64,000 nt of DNA from Pectinophora gossypiella (GCF_024362695.1 NC_065422.1:2294001-2358000), one strand, 5' to 3'; counted from the stretch's first letter, positions 1 through 10,954 are shown. A program made the numbers and translations. The notes: generated by a model not told the origin, from the sequence alone.

Positions 1-435
1 GAACATCACCATTGAGATTGGTCGGTGTACTGCGGAACGGAAGGCGATTGGGGCAACCACCGTTCTACACGCCCTATATATGGAGTAATGAAGGCGATTA
101 CTCCACCGACAAGAGCGCAGCTCTTAAATAAAGAGAGAGAAATTAAAAATATTAAAACGTATATTATTTTTGATGTTAGTTTATTTCATTCAGAGACTTC
201 TTAAAAAATATATTTTTATGTATGATATATTATACTGGATCATTCTGAAACATGGTTTTTGGAAATTGTAGGTCAAACTCGACGATAATTGGTTCAACGG
301 TCAAACAGCTGGTTTTCCAAATATTCCCGGTACGATTCTCAATCAGGTTAATATTAGAAAATACTTCTTCTAAATATATCTTCTTTGGTTGTTTCACCAC
401 CACTCCATAGCTGAACATCCTGGTACACTAGTACG
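1..435. other. No recognised gene; AT-rich flank
   Basis: The first 120 bases are less AT-rich and look like the end of an old repeat. The rest is AT-rich. No domain, tRNA or element boundary was recognised. Confidence 0.5.
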
Positions 436-436
436 G

Positions 437-722
437 TATTAATTATTCTGGTTGATGAGGTTTTTTAGGGTCGGCGCCCAGCAGTGGGACGCACCATTAA
501 CTATTTCAGTTGATGACGATTGTGCTCAGCAGTAGGACGCAACATCAGCTTCTTCAGTTGATGAGGTTTGTGCCCAGCAGTAGGACGTAACATCAGCTTC
601 TTCAGTTGATGAGATCTGTGCCCAGCAGTAAGACGCATCATTATCTTCTTCAGATGATGGCGTTTGTGCCCAGCAGTAGGACGAAACATAAGCATCTTCA
701 GTTTATGAGGTCTGTGGACCGT
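437..722. repeat. 48-bp minisatellite, about 5-6 units
   Basis: Unit of about 48 bp beginning gttgatgaggtttgtgccca and containing gcagtaggacg and cttcttca. Units diverge by roughly 10-20%. The period is a multiple of three, so it stays open on both strands, giving a 16-residue repeat (LMLRPTAGHKPHQLKK type) on the minus strand. That ORF is best read as a by-product of the repeat. The cccagcagt(a/g)ggac motif resembles the tail shared by the local SINEs. Confidence 0.8.
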
Positions 723-1035
723 TATTACACCTGCCAATGGTTAGCTGACGTGATTTTTAGTAACCTTTCCGAAGCACTGTTAACACTTGGACTTTTATGC
801 AGAATTTGGAAACATAGCAGCAAGAAATAACAGTTACCCAGGACGAATAGTGAAACGAAAATAATCAGCATTAATATTAACGTATCCATGTTTACTATGA
901 ATTATTTTTTCTTTGGTGTTTTATCCAAATTCCATTTGATTCTGGTTGATGGTTGTAAAATGTTACAAATATTGTTTTTTCTGCGTTTTGCCACCGGTTT
1001 ACGGTGTATTGTTTTGTCACTGTCATAGATATTTT

Positions 1036-1451
1036 TTGTTTTGGTTTTCCCCGAAGGGCACGGCAAAGGGAACTATACCCATACAGCCATCCATTATGTT
1101 TTTTTTTGGTGATGATTAATGAAGTGATATAAGTTAATGACGATGAACCCTAAGCCCCCACCCTCGGAGCAGACTCCTACTCCGAACCCCATACGAATTA
1201 ACTCAAAAGTCCGCATAAACTTTGGAGTTATGAAGCGGCTTTTTAGCACAAAGCGAAATAGATAGGATACTTTCTTTATTGTTATTCCGATATAATAATA
1301 TTATCGCGAATGTTTTCCAACTAACTGAATGCGATCATTAAACACAAAACACTACTTCGTATTAATTATTTACATTATTCAATGAAGGAAGCAACCATGT
1401 CGTTGTTTATGTTTCTTTCTTTCTTTCGTTCACGTTCCCGCCAAAAAGCCT
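1036..1451 (-). repeat. SINE-like retroposon family E, copy 1
   Basis: About 400-bp repeat also found at 4310-4696 and 43084-43486. On the minus strand it begins near ggcgggaacg and ends in a ccttcggggaaaaccaaaac tail. It contains an inverted repeat, aactcaaaag/cttttgagtt type, around 1200-1235. It is more diverged than the copy at 43 kb, which has a poly-A end and exact target-site duplications. Confidence 0.7.
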
Positions 1452-1567
1452 TGTCATACGAGTAGATTGTCACCATTAAGCAACTGTCAGTTACAAATAA
1501 AATAAAATAACTGTTTGTAATGATAAGCCAAAGGACTGAGTCTTTCAGTATAGTTTAATATAACCAT

Positions 1568-1716
1568 TTTAGCGGGCTTAGCACCATAAGCACGCGACTC
1601 TTTCTCGCCTCGACATACGTCACCCGTCACTCTCTCACAGTACTGTACAGAAAGAGACAGACGATCTCGGTCGTGGCGAGAAAATGTCACGTGATTATGG
1701 TGCTAAGCCCGCTGAT
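1568..1716. mobile_element. Fold-back MITE, family M, copy 1
   Basis: Inverted arms agcgggcttagcaccataag and cttatggtgctaagcccgct (the right arm partly diverged) enclose a short centre. The arms continue into gcgactctttctcgcc. A second copy lies at 34588-34732. No coding content. Confidence 0.75.
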
Positions 1717-1855
1717 GGCGATATGGCTCACCACCTATCACGTTGGTCTTAGAGGAAACTCGGTGAGGTGTGGGTACTTAGTCCACCTTGCGATGGATGT
1801 CCCACTAACTAACCCGACTAGTCATTGTTATTTGACAAATAGGGTGAGGCTTACT

Positions 1856-2036
1856 AGTACAGTCATGAGCAATATAACGTATCTATTTTAGGACTCTGTC
1901 GCACACATGCATATTTGACATTTAATGTGACTTACGGGTCATTTTGTCAAAAAAGTTAATGTGACATGGTATGAAAATGTATACATATTAGTACACATGG
2001 TATGAAAATGTGTACATATTAGTACTCGTGACCGTA
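1856..2036. mobile_element. MITE family L, copy 1
   Basis: Ends gtacagtcatgagcaatata and tactcgtgaccgtac form imperfect terminal inverted repeats. It contains an internal duplication of acatggtatgaaaatgt. Copies at 3898-4048 (inverted) and 5579-5729. Confidence 0.75.
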
Positions 2037-2334
2037 CAGTACTGGAGCGGAGCTATCGAAACTATCTTTATCACAACAAATAGTAAAGTAAGAGACGATG
2101 AAAAGACTATGATTTATAAAATACGTTTATTTAAACAACATTTCCATTTAGAGTTTTTTTTTCTTCTATAAAATACAAGTATTAATGCTACATGAGGCAT
2201 CACACAGGGTTTTAGATAAAAATATTTTATTACGTACATTTTCGTAGCTTAATAAAAGAAAATTTAGGTTACATGTTAACGAATAAAATTAATGTATATA
2301 CTTACTTTTATATAAATATGAGTAGGTATTATAC

Positions 2335-2645
2335 AATGGCCCCGATTCCGGGAGACACCGCCTAATTTTATTTTAAGTTATATCCGTCATTTTCATATCC
2401 GTCGAAAAGGAAAGGGACGGATGATTCACAGCTCTTAGTTATAGGAAGAATGAGTAAATGAATGTGTAGGGTTATTGACTGATGTAAAATTTTTAGACGG
2501 TTGGTTTAGATTTGTGCTTAAAATTGACGTGTGTTCCATAAATTTTATGCTTGTCGATTACCCGTCCCTTTCCTTTTCAGCGGATAAGAAAATGACAGAT
2601 ATAACTTAAAATAAAATTAGATGGTATTTACAGGAATTAGCACCA
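2335..2645. mobile_element. Fold-back MITE, family J, copy 1
   Basis: Arms of about 85-100 bp: the left reads taattttattttaagttata then tccgtcattttc, the right is its complement (gaaaatgacagatataactt). The outer ends are tggccccgattcc and ggaattagcacca. A longer copy lies at 61618-61998 and fragments near 27612 and 32250-32470. Confidence 0.8.
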
Positions 2646-2814
2646 ATATACGGAATTATTAAGTATATAAAAATAAAACACATCTGGGTGGAACAAATTT
2701 TGCAAGAAGAACACGGGGTTTAAAAAGGTAACATTGAAGCGAACCATCCAAAAAGCAATATTACAATTTGACATAATGACGGACTTACTAGGGTGCGTTC
2801 CCCAAAAATAATAC

Positions 2815-3625
2815 AGATGACGCTGTTAAGATTTAACGTAATTATCTATTTTCTCATCACTCGAGTACATAATTATTGAAAAATACAATGTAATGGCTTT
2901 TTTTTTGGCGTGACTTATTGTACATTTGCCGCAGATGGCATTAACTACTTGGCCGGACAAATGGGGAGCGCTGAAGGCTCTCACCCGGAATGTAATGGCA
3001 GAAGTATATATGAAGTGTGTGTTGGTCATCCACCTCAACCCACACGATAGAAGAGGAGTGTATATAAAAATAATTGTTACTCAAATTATGCATAGAATTA
3101 TGTTGCTACCTATATTGTTTCTCTTTATTTTGATCAGAATAATAATGGGTGGAAGATGTAATTGGGTCTGGGTGTATATAATAAGGGTCATCATTTAGAC
3201 CCAAAAACAAAGATAAAAGATGCATAATAATATGTCTGTTATCTGGAGGAGCTCGGTGGCGCAGCGGTTAACGCGCTCGGTCTGCGATTGTTGAAGTTAA
3301 GCAACTTTCGCAAAGGCCGGTCATAGGATGGGTGACCACGAAAAAGTTTTCATCTCGAGCTCCTCCGTGCTTCGGAAGGCACGTTAAGCCGTTGGTCCCG
3401 GCTGCATTAGCAGTCGTTAATAACCACCAATCCGCACTGGGCCCGCGTGATGGTTTAAAGCCCGATCTCCCTATCCATCCATAGGGAAGGCCCGTGCCCC
3501 AGCAGTGGGGACGTTAATGGGCTGGTGATGATGATGTCTGTTATCCATAAAATTAGGATGCAACACGAAGGAAAATCTTTACAACGCCATCTATATTGTT
3601 TTTGTGAAACGTAGCCTGGAAAGTT
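2815..3625 (+). repeat. AT-rich interspersed repeat F, split by a SINE
   Basis: Shared blocks (ctcgagtacataattattg, ttgatcagaataataatggg, cccaaaaacaaagataaaag, cgccatctatattgttttt) recur in the same order at 28423-28730, in part at 29500-29640 and 34270-34470, and inverted at 18290-18510. The copy here is interrupted by SINE A at 3244-3533. No open reading frame of interest. Confidence 0.65.
3244..3533 (+). mobile_element. SINE family A (tRNA/5S-like head), full copy with TSD
   Basis: The element starts ggaggagctcggtggcgcag, where tggcgcagcgg fits a pol III A box. It continues with a 5S-rRNA-like internal promoter at 3291-3340 (gaagttaagcaac ... ggatgggtgacc), then the core cgtgcttcggaaggcacgtt, and ends with ccccagcagtggggacgtta and a gatgatg tail. 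It is flanked by the 12-bp direct repeat atgtctgttatc (3232-3243 and 3534-3545), showing retroposition into repeat F. Non-coding; it would depend on a LINE partner. Confidence 0.88.
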
Positions 3626-3897
3626 CTTCGTTGCGCATACGAAAGTAGATGCGCTAAGTTACTATGAATAACTTAAATATGGCCTTTTTAGACTCCTAAA
3701 CAATCTATAAGTATGTCCTAAAGATAATACTTTAGATCGTCGAGTCAGTTGAATAAACATTAAGATAAATTTTAAGACAATAGCTAAAGCCCCATGTGGC
3801 GACCCCATCCCAAGATCTTATTTAAAGCCACATCATCAAGGAGTCAACCAAATAGACGCGTGAATCACCGAAAATATATAGACACATAGGTGTATAG

Positions 3898-4048
3898 TGT
3901 ACGGTCACGAGCATTAATATGTATACACTTTGGTACCATGTCACATTAACTTTTTTGACAAATTGAACTGTAAGTCGCGCTAAATGTCAAATATGTTAGT
4001 GCGACAGAGTCCTAAAGTGGGTACATTATATTGCTCATGACTGTACAC
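3898..4048. mobile_element. MITE family L, copy 2
   Basis: Inverted relative to the 5579 copy. The ends are tgtacggtcacgagcattaa and gctcatgactgtaca. About 150 bp, AT-rich and non-coding. Confidence 0.8.
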
Positions 4049-4309
4049 AGTCGATTCTCGCCAGCTACATTTAACGCCCACATAATAGCGGGCAATTCTG
4101 CTGCCATTAACCGGACACAAATACTGGTAACCACGTGATATCAATTATCTATCCAAACATGAATTTACACTCAAAGTAGAATTCAGTAGTTAGTGTCAGG
4201 CGGCATTATACATCTGACCTAGTTGTCAGCTATTAGGGGGGCTAAAAAGCCACATTAAATTAATTCATGTCAAAAAGCAATTTTGCTATTTGATATTGTG
4301 CACTGTTCT

Positions 4310-4696
4310 GGTTTTCCCCGAAGGGTAAGGCAAAGGGAACTATGCCCATACAGCCATGTCTTACGTATTTCTTTTCTTGATGATTGATGAAATGATGAAA
4401 GATAATGATGATGAAACCTAAGCCACCACCCTCGGAGTAGACTCCTACTTCGAACCCCAAACGAATTAACTCAAAAGTCCGCATAAACTTTCGAGTTATG
4501 AAGCGGCTTCCTGGCACGAAGCGAAAATAGGCAGATACACTTTGTTTATTGAATACTCCGATATAATAACACTCGCGAATGTCTTCCGACTAACTTAATG
4601 CGATCATTAATCACAAAACACCACTTCCTATTAATTATTTAGATTATTCAATGAAGAAAGCAACTGTCCCGTTCCCGTTTCCCGCCAAAAAGCCGA
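4310..4696 (-). repeat. SINE-like retroposon family E, copy 2
   Basis: Same element as at 43084-43486, read on the minus strand from ggctttttggcgggaaacgg to the ccttcggggaaaacc end. The 5' end is conserved in all three copies, suggesting full-length units rather than random truncations. The 85-residue reading frame on the minus strand within it is not shared as a clean ORF and is not called as a gene. Confidence 0.75.
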
Positions 4697-4699
4697 TAT

Positions 4700-5578
4700 T
4701 GCGCACTTATATTTATGTGGGTTATATTTTTTCCTTTTGCCCATTTGAGGGTCAGGCTAAGATTATAAGACCATGCGGCCTAGTCTTCAGTACATTTCCT
4801 TTGCTGTTCAATTTCAATATGGAAGGTCTTCCGTAGTAATTTATTTTGAGAAAATATAGTTGAAATGAACGGAGTGAACGGATTGGGAAGAGTGATTTTG
4901 AAAAGGAAGAGACGTTGGGTGAGAGAGTGAAAGGGTTTTTTTGCGATACGATAAAATAGGGTTTTAAATAAGGGAAAATAAAAGAAAATCTATTCGAAGG
5001 TGCAGTTTTTGATTCTCGCCCGACAATCCCACATTTATATGCGCAAATCTCAAATAGAAACATTGCTTTTTCGATGAATTGCTTCGATGTGGCTTCTTTA
5101 GTCCCTCTGATCGTCTGTTATTAGGAGTCTAAGAGGTTGCATCGTCGATGAAAGCCACAAATTAAATTTGCGATTGAGAAAACAGCTTATCCGAATTACT
5201 TATTCTAAGTCTAGTCTCACCTCGCACTTTGAAAGAGATAAGATTTCAAACAATTGCTCCTAATCATACTAGATTCAAGAGTTTTGCCCAAAATTAACAT
5301 TGGCACGGATTTACACTGCAGTTTTATTCGAATTTAATTTAAATTGAGTTCATAAATGATAGATATTTTGAGGTAAGTATTATTTTCCAACAAACGGCTC
5401 AAAGACGTAAAGCTGATGATATCTAATGCAAGGTAGAAATTCTTGACCGATGTACAAAATTGGTCATGTCTCCGAAACAGCAACTAATTACTTACATCCC
5501 ATGTAAGTTGTTTCTGGTAGGCAATGAGCCGCTATATTTATTATTATTTTTTGTTTTGAACGTCAATATTTGGGCCAC
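4700..5578. other. No recognised gene or element
   Basis: AT-rich sequence. Reading frames of up to about 100 codons exist on the minus strand but show no domain, no biased composition and no splice context. I see nothing supportable here. Confidence 0.5.
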
Positions 5579-5729
5579 CCTGTACAGTCATGAGCAATAT
5601 AATGTACCCACTTTAGGACTCTGTCGCACAAACATATTTGACATTTAGTGAGACTTACAGTTCAATTTGTCACAAAAGTTAATGTGACATGGTACCAAAA
5701 TGTATACATATTAATGCTCGTGACCGTAC
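5579..5729. mobile_element. MITE family L, copy 3
   Basis: Ends gtacagtcatgagcaatata and gctcgtgaccgtac. This is the best preserved plus-orientation copy. Confidence 0.8.
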
Positions 5730-5929
5730 ATAAACAGATGCCCAATAGAGACATTAAGATCACGCTTATTTCTAGGTAAGCAGATACCACGGAATTCCAC
5801 TTACTACAATCCTGACACAACACTTTTGCTTCCTGCATTCTCCTTAAAGTCTTCATGCACGCTCACCGGTTTGGAGTACTCTTGACCTGGCCTCTAAAAC
5901 ATCCTGGATTTGATCGCGGTATGTACTCC

Positions 5930-6335
5930 TATGCGGTATGTCTGGCAACGTTGCAACGTTGTGGGTCAACTATACGCAGAAGGCATACAGCGCGCTACGT
6001 GTGCAGTACAATGATGCGCTCAGGATACTGTTTGGACTTCCGCGATTCTGTAGCGCTTCTCTCATGTTTGCTGAAGCGAGGATAGACTGCTTCTATACAA
6101 TAATGAGGAAGAGAGGCGCCTCGACCCTAAATCGAATGTGTAAGAGTTCGAACAGTATCCTGAGTGTGCTGATCGGCAGGTGGGACGCGCCTATGTTCGC
6201 GCGGTGGATGCGATTGCACACATCTGGCAATCGTTAACTTATTTTGTGTTTTCTACTAACAATAGGTTAAGACTGCATTTTTACTAACAACTATGGATTG
6301 TAAATCTGAAAATAAATGATTATTATTATTATTAT
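5930..6335 (+). pseudogene. Non-LTR retrotransposon remnant: ORF2 C-terminus and 3' end
   Basis: The frame from about 5950 reads LWVNYTQKAYSALRVQYND and then GLPRFCSASLMFAEAR and CFYTIMRKR. It closely matches the minus-strand remnant at 53379-53798, so both come from the same kind of reverse-transcriptase ORF2 C-terminal region. It is followed by a short 3' UTR with aataaa and a tta microsatellite tail, the normal LINE 3' end. 5'-truncated; no RT catalytic core is present. Confidence 0.75.
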
Positions 6336-6499
6336 TGTTATAACAGCGCGCGATGTTGCCCGCTGGCACGCAATATGTCGCGCGCCTTGTTGTTCATATT
6401 GAGTATCAATTGTTGTCGAGCGGAGACGTGACGCGCAACAACTCTAGTTCCTCTGGCGACATGTTGTCGGCGGCTGACGTAGTAGAAGATGCGTAAACA

Positions 6500-6695
6500 G
6501 ACAACGTTATAATTAAAACACATAATAACGAGTTTTCACCGCGTTTAAAGTAGGGATATGAGACTCCCGATATCTCGACACTGTTGCAAGTGCCATGATC
6601 ACAGGATGACTGATGAGATTGGAGTGGAGTAAGTAGATCCGTAAACTTCTACGGGCAGACATATCTGTCTACCCTCTTTCTTTGCCGCTTGTTTA
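6500..6695. mobile_element. Fold-back MITE family H, degraded copy
   Basis: Contains ttaaaacacataataacgag, accgcgtttaaa, gggatatgagactcccgata and cgacactgttgcaagtgcca, as in the complete copies at 30475-30716 and 56281-56535. The right arm is missing. Confidence 0.65.
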
Positions 6696-7521
6696 TGTAT
6701 TTGATATCGGAATGTTCGGAACCATCTGAACTCGCACCAAACGTTATGCGTTGAACGTTATGTGTTTAAATTATGATAATAACCGCGTAAATTTAAAACA
6801 ATGGATAGACAACGTTGTTAAACAAAACATATTGAGCAACAAGTCGCGCGCCAAAGTAGCCAAGTGGAAACTCTGCTTAATCAAAACACGACTTAAGTAG
6901 ACTTTTGACACGAAGTACAAATATAAAATGAATAATATAATGAACCCTACCGTGTACAGGTATTTCCCACCGGGGTAAGCAGAAACTATGGAATTCCATT
7001 TATTTCGGTCCTGACACACTTCTCTTGCTCGACCCGTATCGACCCGTTAGAAAGTGTAAAACTACATATAAAGTGCGTGAATCTTTAAAAATGGTTGTAC
7101 ATATTACATCTTATATTATATGTTACAGATATCATGTTTCACAACCATGCCAAAAGTTCAGAAGTACACAGATTTTACTCTAACATTTACTTTCATTCTG
7201 TTTATAAATTCAAATTAAGTACGTAATAGACGGTAAAAACTCGAATTGGAGCTTCGTTTAGAGCGACGAATTCAAACACAATTATTTTGTATAAAAGCGT
7301 TCACATGGAACGCAGATAAATTATAGACGGGAGTTGCCAAGCACTCGCGTTCATCTCTGCCAAAGTACAAATTCGAACATAATATTTTAAAATATTCTCC
7401 ACTACTCTGATGAATCTTCGTGCTTCCCCCACATTCAATCGTTTCATACACGTGCACTATAGAAAAAATTTTCTCAGTCCTGTTAAGCAGCAGAGTTTTA
7501 AACCCTGCTCTCGTACATGTC

Positions 7522-7750
7522 TCATTTATGCAGATGTATCGAGATGTTGATGTTGATGTTGTTGTCTTCGCTCTCCAAGTCAGTGTCCACTTTGTTGTAC
7601 TCGTTGTCTGAGAACACTACTTGATTGTTTTCGTTGTTGTTCGAGTTGCTGCTGCTTCGCTCGGACCTGAGGATGCCTTTCCTCTTCTCCGTAAAGTACT
7701 CGTCTTTCCATTTCTGACTGCAGAGCGTCATTGTTTCTCCGTAGCTGCAT
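7522..7750 (-). CDS. Neuropeptide GPCR terminal coding exon with stop
   Basis: A 229-bp coding part of the last exon: one base, 75 codons and TGA. The acceptor is tttgtccacag|A, completing the AG_ codon of the previous exon. The tail begins CSYGETMTLCSQKWKDEYF, then becomes Ser/Asn-rich and acidic (SSSNSNNNENN, DTDLESEDNN) and ends in alternating Asn-Ile and HLHK. The low-complexity distal tail is typical of an unconstrained cytoplasmic C-terminus. The presumed 3' UTR runs leftwards from 7521 to an undetermined point; I could not pick a convincing polyadenylation signal because a repeat begins near 7020. The exon call rests on phase, splice site and open frame, so it is a little less certain than the TM exon. 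Confidence 0.8.
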
Positions 7751-7785
7751 CTGTGGACAAACATTATAATTATCTACATTAATAA

Positions 7786-8085
7786 CGAACTCCGTGGTCC
7801 AGTGGATCCTGGGTTCGATTCCCAGTGGGGACATATCACAAAAATACTTTGTGGTCCCTAATTTGGTTAGGTCATTACAGGCTGATCACCTGACTGTCCG
7901 AAAGTAAGATGATCCGTGCTTCAGAAGGCACGTTAAGCCGTTGGTCCCGGTTACTACTTACTGTTGTAAGTAAGTCGTCACATGAGCCATATCAGGAGCC
8001 TTTGGCGGATCAATAATAACCCTGACACCAGGGTTGATGAGGTTAGTATTCCACCTCCCAACCCATACGATAGAAGAAGAAGATC
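7786..8085 (+). mobile_element. SINE family C (tRNA-derived head)
   Basis: The head ccgtggtccagtgg ... gggttcgattcccagtgggg contains a B-box-like ggttcgattcc. The body has cactttgtggtccctaattt, cattacaggctgatcacctg and the shared core cgttaagccgttggtcccgg, then ccatatcaggagcctttggc and a tail ending in acccatacgatagaagaaga. Other copies: 27655-27900 (+) and 57350-57640 (-). It lies immediately outside the receptor's terminal exon, within the last intron. Confidence 0.8.
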
Positions 8086-8196
8086 TACATTAATAAGAGA
8101 GGAGGGGTAAGATCAGGAAGAGCTTACATGGAAGAAATTAAAGTGAAGGCGAACGTCATGTCTTATAAGGAAGTCAACGAATTAGTCTTTGATAGA

Positions 8197-8395
8197 CAAG
8201 AATGGAGAATCCACATTCCCGAGAAATGCATTTTCGGAGGTATGTGACCAAAACTGTATTGGGCTGGTTTTCCCTTCGCGGGTTGGAAGGTCAGACAGGC
8301 AGTCGCTTCTGTAAATAACCGGACGTGCCAAATCTTCAGGTTAGGTAAGCGGACCCTGTGAGACACTGGATAATGCTAGGGAGATGATGGTGATG
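8197..8395 (+). mobile_element. SINE family D, 5'-truncated
   Basis: Contains gagaaatgcattttcggagg, tgggctggttttcccttcgc and gctagggagatgatg. It matches the 3' two-thirds of the full copy at 24480-24812 and lacks the tRNA-like head. Confidence 0.75.
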
Positions 8396-8424
8396 AAACA
8401 AGAATGGGGAATGCTACATTGACA

Positions 8425-8635
8425 AGTAAAACCGCCAGATGAGAATGGGATTGGACAGGACATGTTTGCCGCATGCACCCTGAGCGGTGGGCACGGATCG
8501 TCGCGCATTAGGTGCTTAATGACACAGACGCCATGATGGACCTTGAAAGAGATCTACCACGGTTAACGGAGGGGCTGGCTGGAGTGCGCACAGGACCGGC
8601 AAAAAAGATTTTGTAGGCAAGATTAGATAAGGTTT
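8425..8635 (+). pseudogene. RTE-like LINE ORF2 C-terminal remnant
   Basis: One frame reads WDWTGHVCRMHPERWARIVAH then a stop. The W(D/A)WxGHVxRM...RW motif is typical of the C-terminus of RTE-clade and related ORF2 proteins. Stops and frameshifts follow, so it is dead. Orientation is opposite to the receptor gene. Confidence 0.65.
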
Positions 8636-9169
8636 TTTATCTGTGCTGTTTATCTAATACTTTAGCCAAACTAGCAGCACGCTATGATGGACGTTTTGCC
8701 GTTTATCCCGCACATTAAGTATTAACTAATAACCAAGTAGATAACTTAACTCTTTAATGGACAGAGACCATGGGTCATTGATGGTTCATAATAGGTAGCT
8801 TGACACCTTGGAATCGGAACGTCGTCGACGTTCTGTCCTTGAAAGTGTTTAAGGAGAAAATTATTACAGTATTTTATTATGTCGACGACATTTTTTCGAC
8901 AACACATGTCGCTAATTTAATATTTATAATATTGGGGGTCAATATTGTAATACCAAGAGTATTAAATCAATCAAGATGACCCTTTAGGCAAGTTCGAAAC
9001 TTCCGCAATGTCTGACCGTATGATTTGTAAAGCAAATGAAGTGGGTCATCTCGAGTGGTTTAGAGCATTTACTGGCTGTTTGATTGATGTTTCTGTTTGA
9101 CTACGAGAATGTTGATGAGTTTAAAGCTATTTCCGTAGACCTTCTGTTAGTTTAACACTTGTATTTAAA

Positions 9170-9500
9170 TATTAAGCTATCGGGATAGACTGAAACATTG
9201 ATTCGTGCGGCTTCTAGCTGATAGAAGGAAGCAATATTGGACCTCGTGTTCTTGTACAAGCTATTTAACGGTTCTATTGATTCCCCACATCCTTTATCCA
9301 AATTTAAAATAAGTACTCCGCTGAGATTTCGTAAGAAAAAAGCCTACTTCTTCTTTGTAACTCCACCATCCAGAACTAATTTGGATCAATATGCTACTAT
9401 TTCCAGGCTGTGTAGATTCTATAACGTGTTGGCCAGATATCATGATCTTGACATTACTATGCCCTTAAATGCATATAAAAACACTGGCTGCTTAATGTTT
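9170..9500 (+). pseudogene. Non-LTR retrotransposon ORF2 C-terminal remnant
   Basis: The reading frame DLVFLYKLFNGSIDSPHPLS ... STPLRFRKKKAYFFF ... SRTNLDQYATISRLCRFYN matches the usual end of Jockey/CR1-type ORF2 proteins (FLYKLLNG, hydrophobic strand, RTN, RLCxxYN). It lacks the RT core and runs into a very AT-rich tail. It lies in the intron between the last two receptor exons, on the opposite strand. Confidence 0.7.
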
Positions 9501-9808
9501 TTTTTTATTATTTATTTAAATAAAAACATAATAATAAAATAATAATAATATTAATATAATAATATTTATTTATATAATATATATTTATTTTTGTTTTATT
9601 CTTTTTATATTTATTTTTATTTAAATAATGTATTTTTTTTAAATAATAGTTTATAATACTATCTTGTTTTTGTTGTTCACTTGATTGTGCTTGCTGTGAC
9701 TACTTGTAATTGAGCTAGGTCTTAATCTTTTTTTTATTGTTTGTAACTTTGCATGTATAAGATTGATTGTGTGTAAGAAAACACATGTCCACGAAAAAAA
9801 AATCTCAC

Positions 9809-9988
9809 CTCCGAAAGACCTTCCGGTCGATCCTGTTGCGGCGGTCGTTAGTACTGCGCACACGCACCAGATGTCCGTCACTGGTGTGGTTAACCATGGT
9901 CTCCCGTACACTGGATTGTTCCCGGTACTTGCTCTTCTTCCTTCGAACCTTGCTGCAGCACAGCGTCTCCTTAAACGCTATTCTGTAC
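9809..9988 (-). CDS. Neuropeptide GPCR exon: cytoplasmic tail, first part
   Basis: A 180-bp exon (1 + 59 codons + 2). Acceptor gaaacag|G, donor CGGAG|GTGAGATT. It completes the split Arg codon after MSH and continues YRIAFKETLCCSKVRRKK. This is the canonical helix-8 sequence after TM7, with a Cys pair that could be palmitoylated. The rest is basic and Ser/Thr/Arg-rich, a possible kinase and arrestin region. The intron to the TM7 exon is only 966 bp. Phase 2 at its end matches the terminal exon. Confidence 0.9.
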
Positions 9989-10235
9989 CTGTTTCGAAAT
10001 GAAAATGTTAAAAAAATGCTAACATAATATTCGTAGGGAGGAAGTACACATTAAAATCAGAACTCTCATGTGGAATTATTACTTATGAATAAAATATTGG
10101 CCGGTGTAACATTTTACGTGTATTAGCGACATTGAAACGGTAATAAGGAAAACACGAGAAAATCAGCTTCTCAAGTCACTCCTGAAATCCCTAATGAGAT
10201 GAGCACAGTCTCATTTCCTTTTACAACATAACCAT

Positions 10236-10563
10236 TAAGATAAACAGCCTATATACGTCCCACTGCTAGGCACAGGCCTCCCCTCAATCAACCGGAGGGG
10301 GTATGGAGCATACTTCACCACGCTGCTCCAATGCGGGTTGGTGGAGGTGTTTTTACGGCTAATAGCCGGGACCAACGTTTTAACGTGCCCTCCGAGGCAC
10401 GGAATCATCTTACTTTTTCGGACAATCAGGTGACTCAAGCCTGAAAAGTCCTTACCAAATAAAGAACAGTCTCACTAAGTGATTTCGACAATGTCCCCAT
10501 CGGGAATCGAACCCGGACCTCCAGATCGTGAGCCTAACGCTCTAACCACTAGACCACGGAGGC
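10236..10563 (-). mobile_element. SINE family B (tRNA-derived), full-length
   Basis: Minus-strand head gcctccgtggtctagtggtt with B box gggttcgattcccgatgggg, then cattgtcgaaatcac, the core cgttggtcccggctattagc, cacctccaccaacccgcatt, and the tail gtgggacgtatataggctgt. The tRNA-like head is not a functional tRNA, because it is fused to SINE body sequence. Other copies at 21466-21785 and 56687-57005. Confidence 0.85.
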
Positions 10564-10572
10564 TGTTATTAA

Positions 10573-10852
10573 CATCATCATCATCATCAGCCCATTAACG
10601 TCCCCACTGCCGGGGCACGGGCCTTCCCTGTGGATGGATCGGGCCTTAAACCATCACGCGGGCTCAGTGCGGATCGATGGTTATTAACGACTGCTAATGC
10701 AGCCGGGACCAATGCCTTAACGTGCCTTCCGAAGCACGAAGGAGCTCGAGATGAAAACTTTTTTTTGTAGTCACCCCCCTATGACCGGCCTTTGCGAAAG
10801 TTGCTTAACTTCAACAATCGCCGACCGAGCGGGTTTCCTCAATATCCGACTC
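10573..10852 (-). mobile_element. SINE family A, minus copy
   Basis: Minus strand contains the 5S-like gaagttaagcaactttcgca, the core and the 3' tail ending in a gat microsatellite. The head is partly eroded. A direct repeat ttattaacat flanks it (10564-10573 and 10853-10862). It inserted next to SINE B. Confidence 0.8.
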
Positions 10853-10954
10853 CTTATTAACATAACCATTAATAATTCTAAATCATAAATTTGAATTTAG
10901 ATTCACAGATTAGAGTCGAATGAAAAGCTTAAGATAATAATTTAATCAGTTTAC

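Noticed and set aside
501..737. Repetitive 78-codon minus-strand protein
   Set aside because: It is the translation of a 48-bp minisatellite; the other strand is open too.
10495..10563. tRNA genes at SINE heads (also 7790, 21720, 24483, 56935)
   Set aside because: The tRNA-like segments are joined to SINE bodies, have mismatched stems and recur as dispersed repeats.
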